DNA of 64,000 bases from Novosphingobium silvae (lineage in GTDB: Bacteria > Pseudomonadota > Alphaproteobacteria > Sphingomonadales > Sphingomonadaceae). The stretch's first letter is position 1; each line of letters begins with the position of its first letter. Of the stretch, positions 32,598 to 39,826 are shown piece after piece. The position numbers and the translations under genes were made by a program. The notes under the pieces are model-generated. The model was not told where the DNA came from and ran no database searches. It saw only the letters and a program-made list of their open reading frames with translations. The stretch is from contig NZ_WVTD01000001.1 of assembly GCF_009856825.1 (NCBI RefSeq), forward strand, positions 310,001 to 374,000. Reading direction: 5' to 3'.

Positions 32598-32700
32598 CAT
32601 GCCGCATTCCCAAATGCCGCCCATACGCGCATTCAGGTTCCGGTAACGGCCGCGGCCTATGCGCCATGCGGCAAGAGACAATCGGGATTCGCTTCAGGCA

Positions 32701-34041
32701 ATGGGCAAGCAGTTCTTCGGCACCGACGGCATTCGCGGCCGCACCAACCAGGGGGCAATGACCGCCGCCATGGCGATGAAGGTCGGTCAGGCAGCGGGCA
32801 CGCGCTTCCTGCGCGGTGCCCATCGCCACCGGGTCGTCATCGGCAAGGACACGCGTCTTTCGGGCTACATGCTGGAGAACGCGATGGTCGCGGGCTTCAC
32901 CAGCGTGGGCATGGACGTGGTGCTGCTGGGCCCGATGCCAACGCCCGCCGTCGCCCTTCTCACGCGCGAACTGCGCGCCGACGTGGGGGTCATGATTTCG
33001 GCCAGCCACAACCCTTACGAGGACAACGGCATCAAGCTGTTCGGCCCCGATGGCTTCAAGCTTTCGGACGAGGACGAACTGGCGATCGAGGCGATGCTGG
33101 GGCAGGACCTCGCCCTCGCCGCCTCGCCCGAGATCGGGCGCGCGCGCCGCATCGAGGATGCGCGCGGCCGCTACATCCACGCCGTCAAGACCTCGCTGCC
33201 TTCGACCGTCCGCCTCGACGGGCTGAAGATCGCGGTCGACTGCGCCAATGGCGCGGCCTACCAGGTGGCGCCTTCCGCCTTCTGGGAGCTTGGCGCCGAG
33301 ATCGTCGCGGTGGGGGTCAATCCCAACGGCAGGAACATCAACGATCGCTGCGGATCCACCCATGTCGAACTGCTGCAGGAAACCGTCGTCTCCTCGGGCG
33401 CCGACATCGGCATCGCGCTCGATGGCGATGCCGACCGGCTGATCGTGGTCGACGAGAAGGGACAAACGGTCGACGGCGACCAGATCATGGCGCTGATCGG
33501 CAGCCAGTTCGCCGCCCAGGGCACCCTGCGCGGCGGCGGCGTGGTGGCGACGGTCATGTCGAACCTCGGGCTCGAGCGCTACCTCAACGGCCTCGGCCTC
33601 GCGCTCGAACGCACCGCCGTGGGCGACCGCCACGTGCTCGAACGCATGCGCGGCGGCGGTTTCAACGTGGGCGGCGAGCAGTCGGGCCACATGATCCTGC
33701 TGGACCATGCGACGACCGGCGACGGCACCGTGGCCGCGCTTCAGGTGCTCTGCGCGCTCGTCCAGTCGGGCAAGCGGGCGAGCGAGCTGCTCCACCTCTT
33801 CGATCCCGTGCCGCAGCTTTTGCGCAACGTGCGTTTCGCCGGCGGCAAGCCGCTGGAGGCGCAGAGCGTGAAAGCCGCCATCGCCGATGCACAAAGCGCG
33901 CTCGACGGACGCGGCCGCCTGGTCATCCGGCCCTCGGGAACCGAGCCGGTGATCCGCGTCATGGCCGAAGGCGACGATGCCGCCGAGGTCGAGGCGGCTG
34001 TCGCTTCCATCTGTCACGCCGTCGAGAAGGCTGCCGCGTAA
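32701..34041 (+). CDS. glmM: Phosphoglucosamine mutase
   Basis: Converts glucosamine-6-phosphate to glucosamine-1-phosphate for UDP-GlcNAc, and so for peptidoglycan and lipopolysaccharide. It has 446 residues from the ATG at 32701 ([20 protein letters not shown]), exactly the usual length; 14 codons upstream in frame are not conserved. The active-site phosphoserine loop is [13 protein letters not shown] at about residue 100. The metal-binding loop is DGDADR at about residue 241. The C-terminal phosphate-binding [12 protein letters not shown] is intact. Its stop overlaps the start of the next gene by one base (TAATG), so it is coupled to a DUF1272 protein and then thiD. Confidence 0.98.
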   Translation: MGKQFFGTDGIRGRTNQGAMTAAMAMKVGQAAGTRFLRGAHRHRVVIGKDTRLSGYMLENAMVAGFTSVGMDVVLLGPMPTPAVALLTRELRADVGVMISASHNPYEDNGIKLFGPDGFKLSDEDELAIEAMLGQDLALAASPEIGRARRIEDARGRYIHAVKTSLPSTVRLDGLKIAVDCANGAAYQVAPSAFWELGAEIVAVGVNPNGRNINDRCGSTHVELLQETVVSSGADIGIALDGDADRLIVVDEKGQTVDGDQIMALIGSQFAAQGTLRGGGVVATVMSNLGLERYLNGLGLALERTAVGDRHVLERMRGGGFNVGGEQSGHMILLDHATTGDGTVAALQVLCALVQSGKRASELLHLFDPVPQLLRNVRFAGGKPLEAQSVKAAIADAQSALDGRGRLVIRPSGTEPVIRVMAEGDDAAEVEAAVASICHAVEKAAA

Positions 34042-34268
34042 TGGCTCTTGAAATGCGCCCCGATTGCCAGCGCTGCGGCACCGATCTTCCCGCCGAGGCG
34101 CCCGGCGCCTTCATCTGCAGCTTCGAATGCACCTACTGCGCTCCCTGCGCCGAGGACCTCGACGACCATTGCCCTGACTGCGGCGGCGAACTGGTGGATC
34201 GGCCCACGCGCGCCAAGCGGCACCACGATTCGGCGCCGCCCTCGAAGGTCAGAAGGTTCAAGGACTGA
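34041..34268 (+). CDS. DUF1272 cysteine-rich small protein
   Basis: A 75-residue protein starting [20 protein letters not shown]. Its eight or more cysteines lie in CxxC-type pairs (CQRC, CSFEC, CAPC, CPDC) and it ends in a basic tail. This is the DUF1272 pattern and suggests a zinc-ribbon or two-zinc fold. Function is unknown. The ATG overlaps the glmM stop codon by one base, so expression is probably coupled, and thiD follows 36 bp later. Confidence 0.88.
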   Translation: MALEMRPDCQRCGTDLPAEAPGAFICSFECTYCAPCAEDLDDHCPDCGGELVDRPTRAKRHHDSAPPSKVRRFKD

Positions 34269-34304
34269 CTCGACACCTCGCCGCCGAAACGGCAAGGGAA
34301 ACCG

Positions 34305-35054
34305 ATGAACCAGGCTCCCCGCATTCTCTCGATCGCCGGCTCCGACAGTTCCGGCGGCGCCGGCATCCAGGCCGACATCAAGACCATCACCCTGCTGGGC
34401 GGCTATGCCATGACCGCGATCACCGCGGTGACGGCGCAGAGCACCATGGGCGTGACCGCGGTGGAGACGATGCCGGCGGAAATGGTCGCCAGCCAGATCG
34501 ACGCCTGCATCGGCGACATCGGCGTCGATGCCGTGAAGATCGGGATGCTGGGCAGCGCCGAGATCGCGCACGTGGTCGCCGAGCGGCTGGAGGGACTGGG
34601 CGTGCCGATCGTGTTCGATCCGGTCATGGTCTCCACCGCCGGGTCGGTGCTGGCCGACGAGGCGACCGTCGCGGCTTTCGAGCGGCTGATGCACGTCGCC
34701 TGCCTGACGACCCCCAATGTCGACGAACTGGCGGCGCTGGGCGGGGATGCGGCACTGGCGGCGCTGGGCGTCGCCTACATCGCCAAGGGCGGCGATGCTC
34801 CGGGCGATACGGTGGTGGACCGCCTCATCCTTCCCGGACACGAGCCGCAGGTCTGGACCGCGCCGCGTATCGACACCCGCCATACTCATGGCACCGGCTG
34901 CACCCTTTCAAGCGCGATCGCCACGTTCCTGGGCCAGGGCGCGCCGCTGGCCGAGGCGATCGAGGACGCCCGCGACTTCGTGCGCGCGGCCCTGCTGGCA
35001 GCGCCGGGCTTCGGCAAGGGCCACGGCCCCATGGGACACCACGCGGTCCGCTGA
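34305..35054 (+). CDS. thiD: Hydroxymethylpyrimidine/phosphomethylpyrimidine kinase
   Basis: Phosphorylates HMP and then HMP-phosphate to HMP diphosphate, the pyrimidine half of thiamine. It has 249 residues and starts MNQAPRILSIAGSDSSGGAG, with the substrate-binding GSDSSGGAGIQADIKT. The ribokinase-fold signature near the C-terminus (HTHGTGCTLSSAIATFL) provides the anion hole and catalytic Cys region. Other thiamine genes are not adjacent and no TPP riboswitch is seen; it appears to be read with glmM and the DUF1272 gene. Confidence 0.96.
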   Translation: MNQAPRILSIAGSDSSGGAGIQADIKTITLLGGYAMTAITAVTAQSTMGVTAVETMPAEMVASQIDACIGDIGVDAVKIGMLGSAEIAHVVAERLEGLGVPIVFDPVMVSTAGSVLADEATVAAFERLMHVACLTTPNVDELAALGGDAALAALGVAYIAKGGDAPGDTVVDRLILPGHEPQVWTAPRIDTRHTHGTGCTLSSAIATFLGQGAPLAEAIEDARDFVRAALLAAPGFGKGHGPMGHHAVR

Positions 35055-35504
35055 GCGCAGGCCCTTCGGCACTCCCGGCGCGGCAGGTCCGGGGTTGAGG
35101 ACCGGGACGGGGGACCGCAGACTAGAGCGCGCGCGCCCGGCGCATGCGCAGGGCGGTGTCGGCCAGCATGCCCATCGCTGCCATGGCCCCGCCGGTCAGC
35201 CCGGCAGTGCCCATCGCCACGATCACCGGCTGCGCAAAATCGGCAAGGATGCGGGTGCGTTCGTTCAGGGGTTCGATGAAGCGGCTCATGGGTTCGGGTC
35301 CTGCTGGCGTTCTGTGGTTCGCCGCTGCAGATGCACCTGCCGCGCTTCCCGGAATACCGGGATAAGTTCACGCTAACCGTTCGATTTTCTCGAAGGTTGC
35401 GCCGCGCGAACCCGCGCCCGCAGTAAAGACACGCAATGTCACGGAACCGGGCGTCGGGGCTGCAGTTCGTTCATCCTGTGGAAAGACACTCTCTGGAGAA
35501 CAAT
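35055..35504. other. Gap between thiD and a lipoprotein gene
   Basis: About 450 bp whose only plausible gene is the 55-residue minus-strand frame at 35122-35289. The remainder includes an AT-richer stretch around 35360-35400 that may hold the promoter of the lipoprotein gene, but no clear -35/-10 pair was found. Confidence 0.45.
35122..35289 (-). CDS. Very small single-helix membrane protein (hypothetical)
   Basis: A 55-residue frame starting MSRFIEPLNERTRILADFAQ. It has one hydrophobic, Gly/Ala/Met-rich segment (VIVAMGTAGLTGGAMAAMGM), then a polar end rich in Arg (LRMRRARAL). An AGGA precedes the ATG. The pattern of a polar N-terminus, one helix and a basic C-terminus suits an inner-membrane microprotein. 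No family recognised; it may be a chance frame in an otherwise empty gap. Confidence 0.45.
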   Translation of the reverse strand: MSRFIEPLNERTRILADFAQPVIVAMGTAGLTGGAMAAMGMLADTALRMRRARAL

Positions 35505-35711
35505 ATGCATCTGAATTCGAAAGCGAAAATCGCCGCCATCGGTCTGCTCGTGGCTGGCGCGATGAGCCTTGGCGCCTGCTCGCGCGGGGCGACGGCGGGT
35601 GGCCTGATCGGCGGCGCCGGCGGCGCGGTCGCGGGCAAGGCGACGGGTCTTGGAACCACCGAGGGCGCGGTCGTCGGCGGTACGGCCGGCGCCATCATCG
35701 GCGACGACTGA
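35505..35711 (+). CDS. Small glycine-zipper lipoprotein
   Basis: A 68-residue predicted lipoprotein starting MHLNSKAKIAAIGLLVAGAM after TGGAG. The signal peptide ends in the lipobox LGAC (Cys25). The mature part is a run of GxxxG-type repeats (GGLIGGAGGAVAGKATG, GGTAGAIIG), the glycine-zipper pattern found in small outer-membrane lipoproteins. It may pack in or along the outer membrane; exact role unknown. A hairpin terminator follows. Confidence 0.85.
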   Translation: MHLNSKAKIAAIGLLVAGAMSLGACSRGATAGGLIGGAGGAVAGKATGLGTTEGAVVGGTAGAIIGDD

Positions 35712-35726
35712 CCTTCTTCCCCGATG

Positions 35727-35775
35727 GAAGCGGCCTTGCGGCACGGACACCGTCCGCCGCCGCAAGGCCCCTTCC
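35727..35775 (+). terminator. Terminator hairpin after the glycine-zipper lipoprotein
   Basis: GGCCTTGCGGC pairs with GCCGCAAGGCC across a 16-nt loop, extended by GGAAG and CTTCC on the outside. There is no T-run. It separates the plus-strand lipoprotein from the convergent LOG gene. Confidence 0.6.
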
Positions 35776-35787
35776 ACGGGCGTTTTG

Positions 35788-36663
35788 CTATGCGATATCC
35801 AGCTGGTAGAACCGGCTGATGTGGTCCCAGCCCTCTTCGGCGGTCTCGCACCAGCGGAACAGCTCCAGGTCTCCGGGATTGATCGTGCCTTCCTCCGCCA
35901 GGGCCTCGAAGTCGATCACCCGCTCCCAGAACTCGCGGCCGTAGAGCAGGATCGGGATCGGCTTCATCTTGCCGGTCTGGATCAAGGTGAGCAGTTCGAA
36001 GAACTCGTCGAACGTGCCGAACCCGCCGGGGAACACCGCGACGGCGCGCGCACGCAGCAGGAAGTGCATCTTGCGCAGCGCAAAGTAGTGGAACTGGAAC
36101 GAGAGGCGCGGCGTCACGAAGCGGTTGGGCGCCTGTTCATGCGGCAGCACGATGTTGAGGCCGACCGACTCCGCCCCCACGTCCGCCGCGCCGCGATTTG
36201 CCGCCTCCATGATCGAGGGGCCTCCGCCCGAGCAGACCACGAACTGGCGCATCCCCTTCTCGACGATCGCGGCCTGGCTGGCGAGCCGCGCGAGCTTGCG
36301 GGCCTCGTCGTAGTACTTCGCCTTGTCGGCAAGCCGTGCGGCGACCTTCTTCTGGTAATCGGTGGCGGCCATCTCGATCAGCGCATCGGCCTTGTCGGGC
36401 GACGGGATGCGCGCCGATCCGTACATGACGAGAGTGGAGCCGATGTTCGCCTCCTCCAGCAGCATCTCGGGCTTCAGCAGCTCAAGCTGGAAGCGCACGG
36501 GGCGCAGCTCGTCGCGCAGGAGGAAGTCGGTGTCGCGGAAGGCGAGCTGGTAGGCGGGGTGCTCGGTCTGGATCGTCTCGGCCTGCTGTTCGGCGAACCC
36601 GGCCTCCTGCTCGGCCTTGTAGAACCGGCGCTGGGTGAGATCCTTGTCTTCTTGTTCGGTCAT
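35788..36663 (-). CDS. LOG-family protein (TIGR00730 Rossmann-fold nucleotide hydrolase)
   Basis: A 291-residue member of the LOG/cytokinin-riboside-monophosphate phosphoribohydrolase family, which cleaves nucleoside 5'-monophosphates to base and ribose 5-phosphate. The active-site signature PGGFGTFDEFFE is intact, and VCSGGGPSIMEAANRGA supplies the phosphate-binding loop. It is longer than the short LOG enzymes, with about 80 extra N-terminal residues rich in Gln and Glu, as in the large bacterial subgroup. The start MTEQEDKDLTQRRFYKAEQE follows GGAG. Bacterial members often act on AMP or purine nucleotides; the substrate here is open. Confidence 0.88.
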   Translation of the reverse strand: MTEQEDKDLTQRRFYKAEQEAGFAEQQAETIQTEHPAYQLAFRDTDFLLRDELRPVRFQLELLKPEMLLEEANIGSTLVMYGSARIPSPDKADALIEMAATDYQKKVAARLADKAKYYDEARKLARLASQAAIVEKGMRQFVVCSGGGPSIMEAANRGAADVGAESVGLNIVLPHEQAPNRFVTPRLSFQFHYFALRKMHFLLRARAVAVFPGGFGTFDEFFELLTLIQTGKMKPIPILLYGREFWERVIDFEALAEEGTINPGDLELFRWCETAEEGWDHISRFYQLDIA

Positions 36664-36767
36664 TGAAACTCCATGGCCCGGCGGGAATGTCGCCTCGGGC
36701 GAAGTTGGGGCAACGACTCCGCAAGCGGCCGGTTGCGCGAAGACGCACAGGCTATAGGCTTGCAGGG

Positions 36768-37841
36768 ATGACTATAAGGCAGTTCACCACCGGGGCCGTC
36801 GCGCGCAGACAAGCGCTTGCAGAGATCGGCGGCGGCATCTTCGCGCTATCGAGCGTCGGGGCCCTTGCGCGCACGACGCCGCCGCCGGTTCCACGCAATA
36901 TGGTCCGCCCGCCGCGCCTGCGCAATGGCGACGTGCTTGGCCTCGTGGCGCCTGCGGGCTTCATCGCCGACCGCTTCGGCCTCGACGAGATCGCCGAGAC
37001 CGTTCGCGCCATGGGCCTGGAGCCGCGCTTCGCGCCCCACCTGACCACGCGCGAGGGCTATCTGGCCGGGTCCGACGAAGTGCGTGCGCGCGATTTCAAT
37101 GCGATGTTCGCGGACGAAGGCGTGCGCGCCGTGATGGCGGTGCGCGGCGGCTGGGGTTCGGCGCGGCTGCTGCCCCACCTCGACTTCGCTGCCATCGCCC
37201 GTCGGCCCAAGCTGTTCACCGGGTTCAGCGACAATACCGCGCTCTGCCTCGCGCTTGCCCGCTACGGGGTCGTCTCGGTCCATGGACCGAACGCCTCGAC
37301 ATCGTGGCCGCCATCGGCCTGGGAATCGTTCCGGAGCGTCGCCTTCGAGGGAGCGACGCCCACGTATTCGGTCGCGCACTATTCCGGCGCCAACCTCGCG
37401 GGCCGCTCCTCTCCCCGCACCTTCCGCGCCGGCAAGGCACGCGGCCGGTTGCTGGGCGGCAACCTCACGGTGCTGAGCGCGCTGGTGGGAACGCCCTGGC
37501 TGCCGGACTTCACCGGCGCCATCCTGTTCCTGGAGGACACCAACGAGTCCGAATACCGCATCGACCGCATGCTGACGCAGCTGGCGCTGGCGGGCGTGCT
37601 CGAACGGGTTGCCGGCGTGGTCTTCGGCCAGTGCACGCACTGCGAGAATCCAGGCGGCGGCTATTCGAATTTCACCGTCTACGAAGTGCTGGACCGGCAG
37701 TTCGGCACGCTCGGAGTGCCCGCGTTTCAGGGCGCAATGATCGGCCACGTCGCGGGGCAGGTCAGCGTGCCGGTGGGCGCGATGGCGGAGATGGACGCGC
37801 AGGCGGGAACCATCCGCCTGCTCGAACCGGCGGTTTCCTGA
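36768..37841 (+). CDS. LD-carboxypeptidase (peptidase S66), predicted exported
   Basis: Serine peptidase of the S66 family that removes the terminal D-Ala from murein tetrapeptides during peptidoglycan recycling. It has 357 residues from ATG 36768; 35 codons further upstream look non-coding. The N-terminus carries Arg-Arg then a hydrophobic stretch (VARRQALAEIGGGIFALSSV), possibly a Tat signal, whereas many LdcA enzymes are cytoplasmic. Family landmarks are AVRGGWGSARLLPHLD, the nucleophile Ser154 in GFSDNT, LEDTNE with the catalytic Glu, and His327 in IGHVAG. It is divergent from the LOG gene and convergent with the PilZ gene. Confidence 0.88.
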   Translation: MTIRQFTTGAVARRQALAEIGGGIFALSSVGALARTTPPPVPRNMVRPPRLRNGDVLGLVAPAGFIADRFGLDEIAETVRAMGLEPRFAPHLTTREGYLAGSDEVRARDFNAMFADEGVRAVMAVRGGWGSARLLPHLDFAAIARRPKLFTGFSDNTALCLALARYGVVSVHGPNASTSWPPSAWESFRSVAFEGATPTYSVAHYSGANLAGRSSPRTFRAGKARGRLLGGNLTVLSALVGTPWLPDFTGAILFLEDTNESEYRIDRMLTQLALAGVLERVAGVVFGQCTHCENPGGGYSNFTVYEVLDRQFGTLGVPAFQGAMIGHVAGQVSVPVGAMAEMDAQAGTIRLLEPAVS

Positions 37842-37860
37842 GCATTTCAAGGCGAACTTC

Positions 37861-38376
37861 TCAGACGCCCGTACGCAGTTCCACGGTGGCCCCTTGGCCG
37901 GATGCTCCGCCGGATGCCGCGCCGGACATGCCATCGGAGCCGGCAGCGCTCATGCCGTAATGCGCCACCAGGTCGGCGAAGAGCTCGGCCGGCAGCGGCT
38001 CGACGAACTCGAGGCCTGCGCAGTGCGCGTTCGCCCAGGCCACGAACGCGAGCGAGGGACGGCAGCCCGGCAGCGAGAGCGTGATCATCTCGTCCACTTC
38101 CAGCGCGCCCACGCCTTCGACACGCGCGCCGAAAGGCGTCAGATCCTTGAGCATCACGGTCGTGCTCGCGATGCCGCGGCGGAAATGGGCCATCATCTCC
38201 ACCGGCTCGCGCTCGGCGACGCGCAGCCCTTCGCCAAGGCCGCCGTCGATGCTTCCGGCGTTGCCCCCGGCATTGCCGATGCTGATGCCGATGCCTCCAG
38301 CCTCCACAGGGAGGACGGCCTCGGCAGGAAGGGATGCCCATTCCGCCGGGGCGGGTCGGGGCGAAGGCTCAATCAT
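37861..38376 (-). CDS. Stand-alone PilZ-domain protein (c-di-GMP receptor)
   Basis: A cytoplasmic protein of 171 residues with one PilZ domain. The two c-di-GMP-binding motifs are present: RxxxR as RVAER (Arg52, Arg56) and DxSxxG as DLTPFG (Asp78-Gly83, with Thr for Ser). The N-terminal 45 residues and the C-terminal 25 are Gly/Ala/Pro-rich and probably disordered. The gene is divergent from the cellulose operon, whose synthase has its own PilZ domain, so it may add a second c-di-GMP input to the same system; this link is inference from position. Confidence 0.85.
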   Translation of the reverse strand: MIEPSPRPAPAEWASLPAEAVLPVEAGGIGISIGNAGGNAGSIDGGLGEGLRVAEREPVEMMAHFRRGIASTTVMLKDLTPFGARVEGVGALEVDEMITLSLPGCRPSLAFVAWANAHCAGLEFVEPLPAELFADLVAHYGMSAAGSDGMSGAASGGASGQGATVELRTGV

Positions 38377-38696
38377 GCCGCGAATCCTCGGGCGGAATTA
38401 CGGGTTCCATCGGGCGCGTTCCTACCGGCAAAACCTTGCCCGCACCGTCTCCACTGCCCTCGTATTTCAACTGATTCGGGAAGACGGCGCGAATATTTGC
38501 CAGTTACATAATGCAGTAAATATGCAAAGGATTGCGAGCCCAATTGCCTCCAAGTTGCAGCCGGAGTGGACAAAACTCCTGCAATTCCGCCGTTTTCCAG
38601 CCTTTTCCGAACCCCAAAGCCCCGCCCTTCACCACGGCGGCAATGCTTTCTTAACCATTGTTTGTGCAGAAAATACGTGTTGATACAGGGGTTCGT
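38377..38696. other. Divergent control region between the PilZ gene and the cellulose operon
   Basis: 320 bp that are clearly AT-richer than the surroundings, especially 38460-38560 and 38640-38690. TTGCCA (38497-38502) with ATATGC 17 bp downstream (38520-38525) is a weak plus-strand promoter candidate, giving a leader of about 165 nt. No gene is seen. Regulation of cellulose synthesis at the transcription level would act here. Confidence 0.45.
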
Positions 38697-39074
38697 ATGC
38701 GCATCGATGCCAGAAATCTGCTCGACCGGCTGGGGAAGACCGACTTCGCCTACAAGGAGTTCGAGGATCGCTTCAGCGAGCTCGAGCTATGGCCGATCTA
38801 CGAGGCGCTTCTGCGCGATCCGCGCATGCAGGCGATAGACCAGGCCGATGCGGCCGTAGCCGAGGCGGGGGCCAAGGCGGGGGCCGAGCCCGCCGCCTCC
38901 GCGCCTGTCGAAGTCCTGGCCGGTGCCCGGCCCGAACCGCTTGCCGCCCTGTTCAGCCGCTATGGCGACGGGGCCGGTACCGTGGCCGAACGCCGCGCTC
39001 CACCGGCGCAGGTGCAGGACGTCCGCGCCATGCTGCGCCACTTGTCCGAACTCGGCTCGCGGGGAGAAATCTGA
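38697..39074 (+). CDS. BcsR/BcsP-like cellulose operon protein
   Basis: A cytoplasmic protein of 125 residues that opens the cellulose operon. It starts MRIDARNLLDRLGKTDFAYK after AGGGG. The N-terminal 45 residues (LDRLGKTDFAYKEFEDRF, then LELWPIYEALLRD) share the layout of E. coli BcsR, where an aspartate-tyrosine motif is followed by a WP motif. The rest is Ala/Pro-rich, as in the longer BcsP-type proteins. BcsR works with BcsQ in stabilising and locating the synthase. Its stop overlaps the bcsQ start by one base, matching the bcsRQ order of enterobacteria. The assignment rests on this pattern and position, not on a search. Confidence 0.65.
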   Translation: MRIDARNLLDRLGKTDFAYKEFEDRFSELELWPIYEALLRDPRMQAIDQADAAVAEAGAKAGAEPAASAPVEVLAGARPEPLAALFSRYGDGAGTVAERRAPPAQVQDVRAMLRHLSELGSRGEI

Positions 39075-39826
39075 TGGCCGTCATCGTCTGCCACGGGCTC
39101 AAGGGCGGAGCCGGCATCACCTTCATCGCGGCGCATGTCGCCATGGCGCTGTCCGAGGCGGGGGCCGAAGTCACCGTGCTCACCGTCGCCGAGCGCGACA
39201 CCATGCTGCTCCACTTCGGCCTGCAACCCGCGCTTACCCTGCCTTCGCTTTTCGCGCCCGCAGAGGACGCGGTCCTTGCCGGCGGGATCAACCTGCGCAG
39301 CCATGTCCACGCCATCGACGACCCGGACTTCATGCCGACGCTGCAGGACCTTGGCTACCTGGGCACCGGGCTCGACAGGGTCATGGTGATCGACGTGCCG
39401 GCGAGCGAATTCCACTTCGCGCGGCGCGTGATCCCCCACGCCAGCGCCAACCTGTGCGTCCTCAACGCCGCGCCCGACACGCTGGCCCTGCTGCCGCAGG
39501 CGCTGGGCGAGGCGAGCGCCGAGACCATCGCGCGCACCACTTTCGCGATCAATGCCCTGGACGAGACCCGCCGCCTGTCGCGCCATTCGGCCGCCTTCAT
39601 CCGCGAACTGATCGGTGCACGGCAGCTGGGCCGCGTCCGCCTCGACGAGTCCGTGCCCGAGGCCATGGCCATGCTCCAGCCGCTCGCCCGCTATGCCCCG
39701 ACCAGCGCCGCGCTCAGCGACGTGCGCGCGATCGGTGCCGCGCTGGTGCCGGCTCTGGAGACCCCCGGGCGTCCGTGGGTCTCGCGCGGAACGACCGGCG
39801 CCGCTTCGGCGAGCCGCGCCGCATGA
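39074..39826 (+). CDS. bcsQ: Cellulose synthesis ParA/MinD-like ATPase BcsQ
   Basis: A SIMIBI-class ATPase-fold protein, 250 residues, that in enterobacteria is needed for assembly and polar placement of the cellulose synthase. It starts MAVIVCHGLKGGAGITFIAA. The deviant Walker A keeps the first Lys (KGGAG) but has Ile where the canonical GKT Lys would be. E. coli BcsQ is similarly degenerate (GVGTT, from memory), so this is a family trait rather than decay. The C-terminal LDESVPEAMAMLQPLARYAP matches the family. It overlaps both neighbours (TGATG before, ATGA after). Confidence 0.85.
   Translation: MAVIVCHGLKGGAGITFIAAHVAMALSEAGAEVTVLTVAERDTMLLHFGLQPALTLPSLFAPAEDAVLAGGINLRSHVHAIDDPDFMPTLQDLGYLGTGLDRVMVIDVPASEFHFARRVIPHASANLCVLNAAPDTLALLPQALGEASAETIARTTFAINALDETRRLSRHSAAFIRELIGARQLGRVRLDESVPEAMAMLQPLARYAPTSAALSDVRAIGAALVPALETPGRPWVSRGTTGAASASRAA

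Larger units (their letters stand above)
32002..32700 (+). other. Intergenic region before glmM, no protein gene seen
   Basis: About 700 bp, the longest gene-free stretch here. It holds the promoter and palindrome at 32117-32145, a 7-bp inverted repeat (GATACCC, six bases, GGGTATC) at 32470-32489, and a tandem 10-bp repeat at 32568-32597. Several open frames cross it on both strands but none has a convincing start, composition or motif. A small RNA or a long glmM leader is possible; no intrinsic terminator with a T-run was found inside it. Confidence 0.5.

Noticed and set aside
32139..32681. A 180-residue minus-strand frame in the pre-glmM gap
   Set aside because: Rich in Arg, Cys, Gly and Pro with no hydrophobic core, no ribosome binding site and no family resemblance.
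32199..34268. A 689-residue plus-strand frame spanning the gap and glmM in another frame
   Set aside because: Only its last 75 codons, the DUF1272 gene starting at 34041, look like a protein; the rest is a shadow of glmM.
38923..39822. Possible 300-residue N-terminal extension of BcsAB
   Set aside because: It is the shifted-frame shadow of bcsR/P and bcsQ. The ATG at 39823 overlaps the bcsQ stop codon in a standard ATGA and begins a normal BcsA N-terminus.
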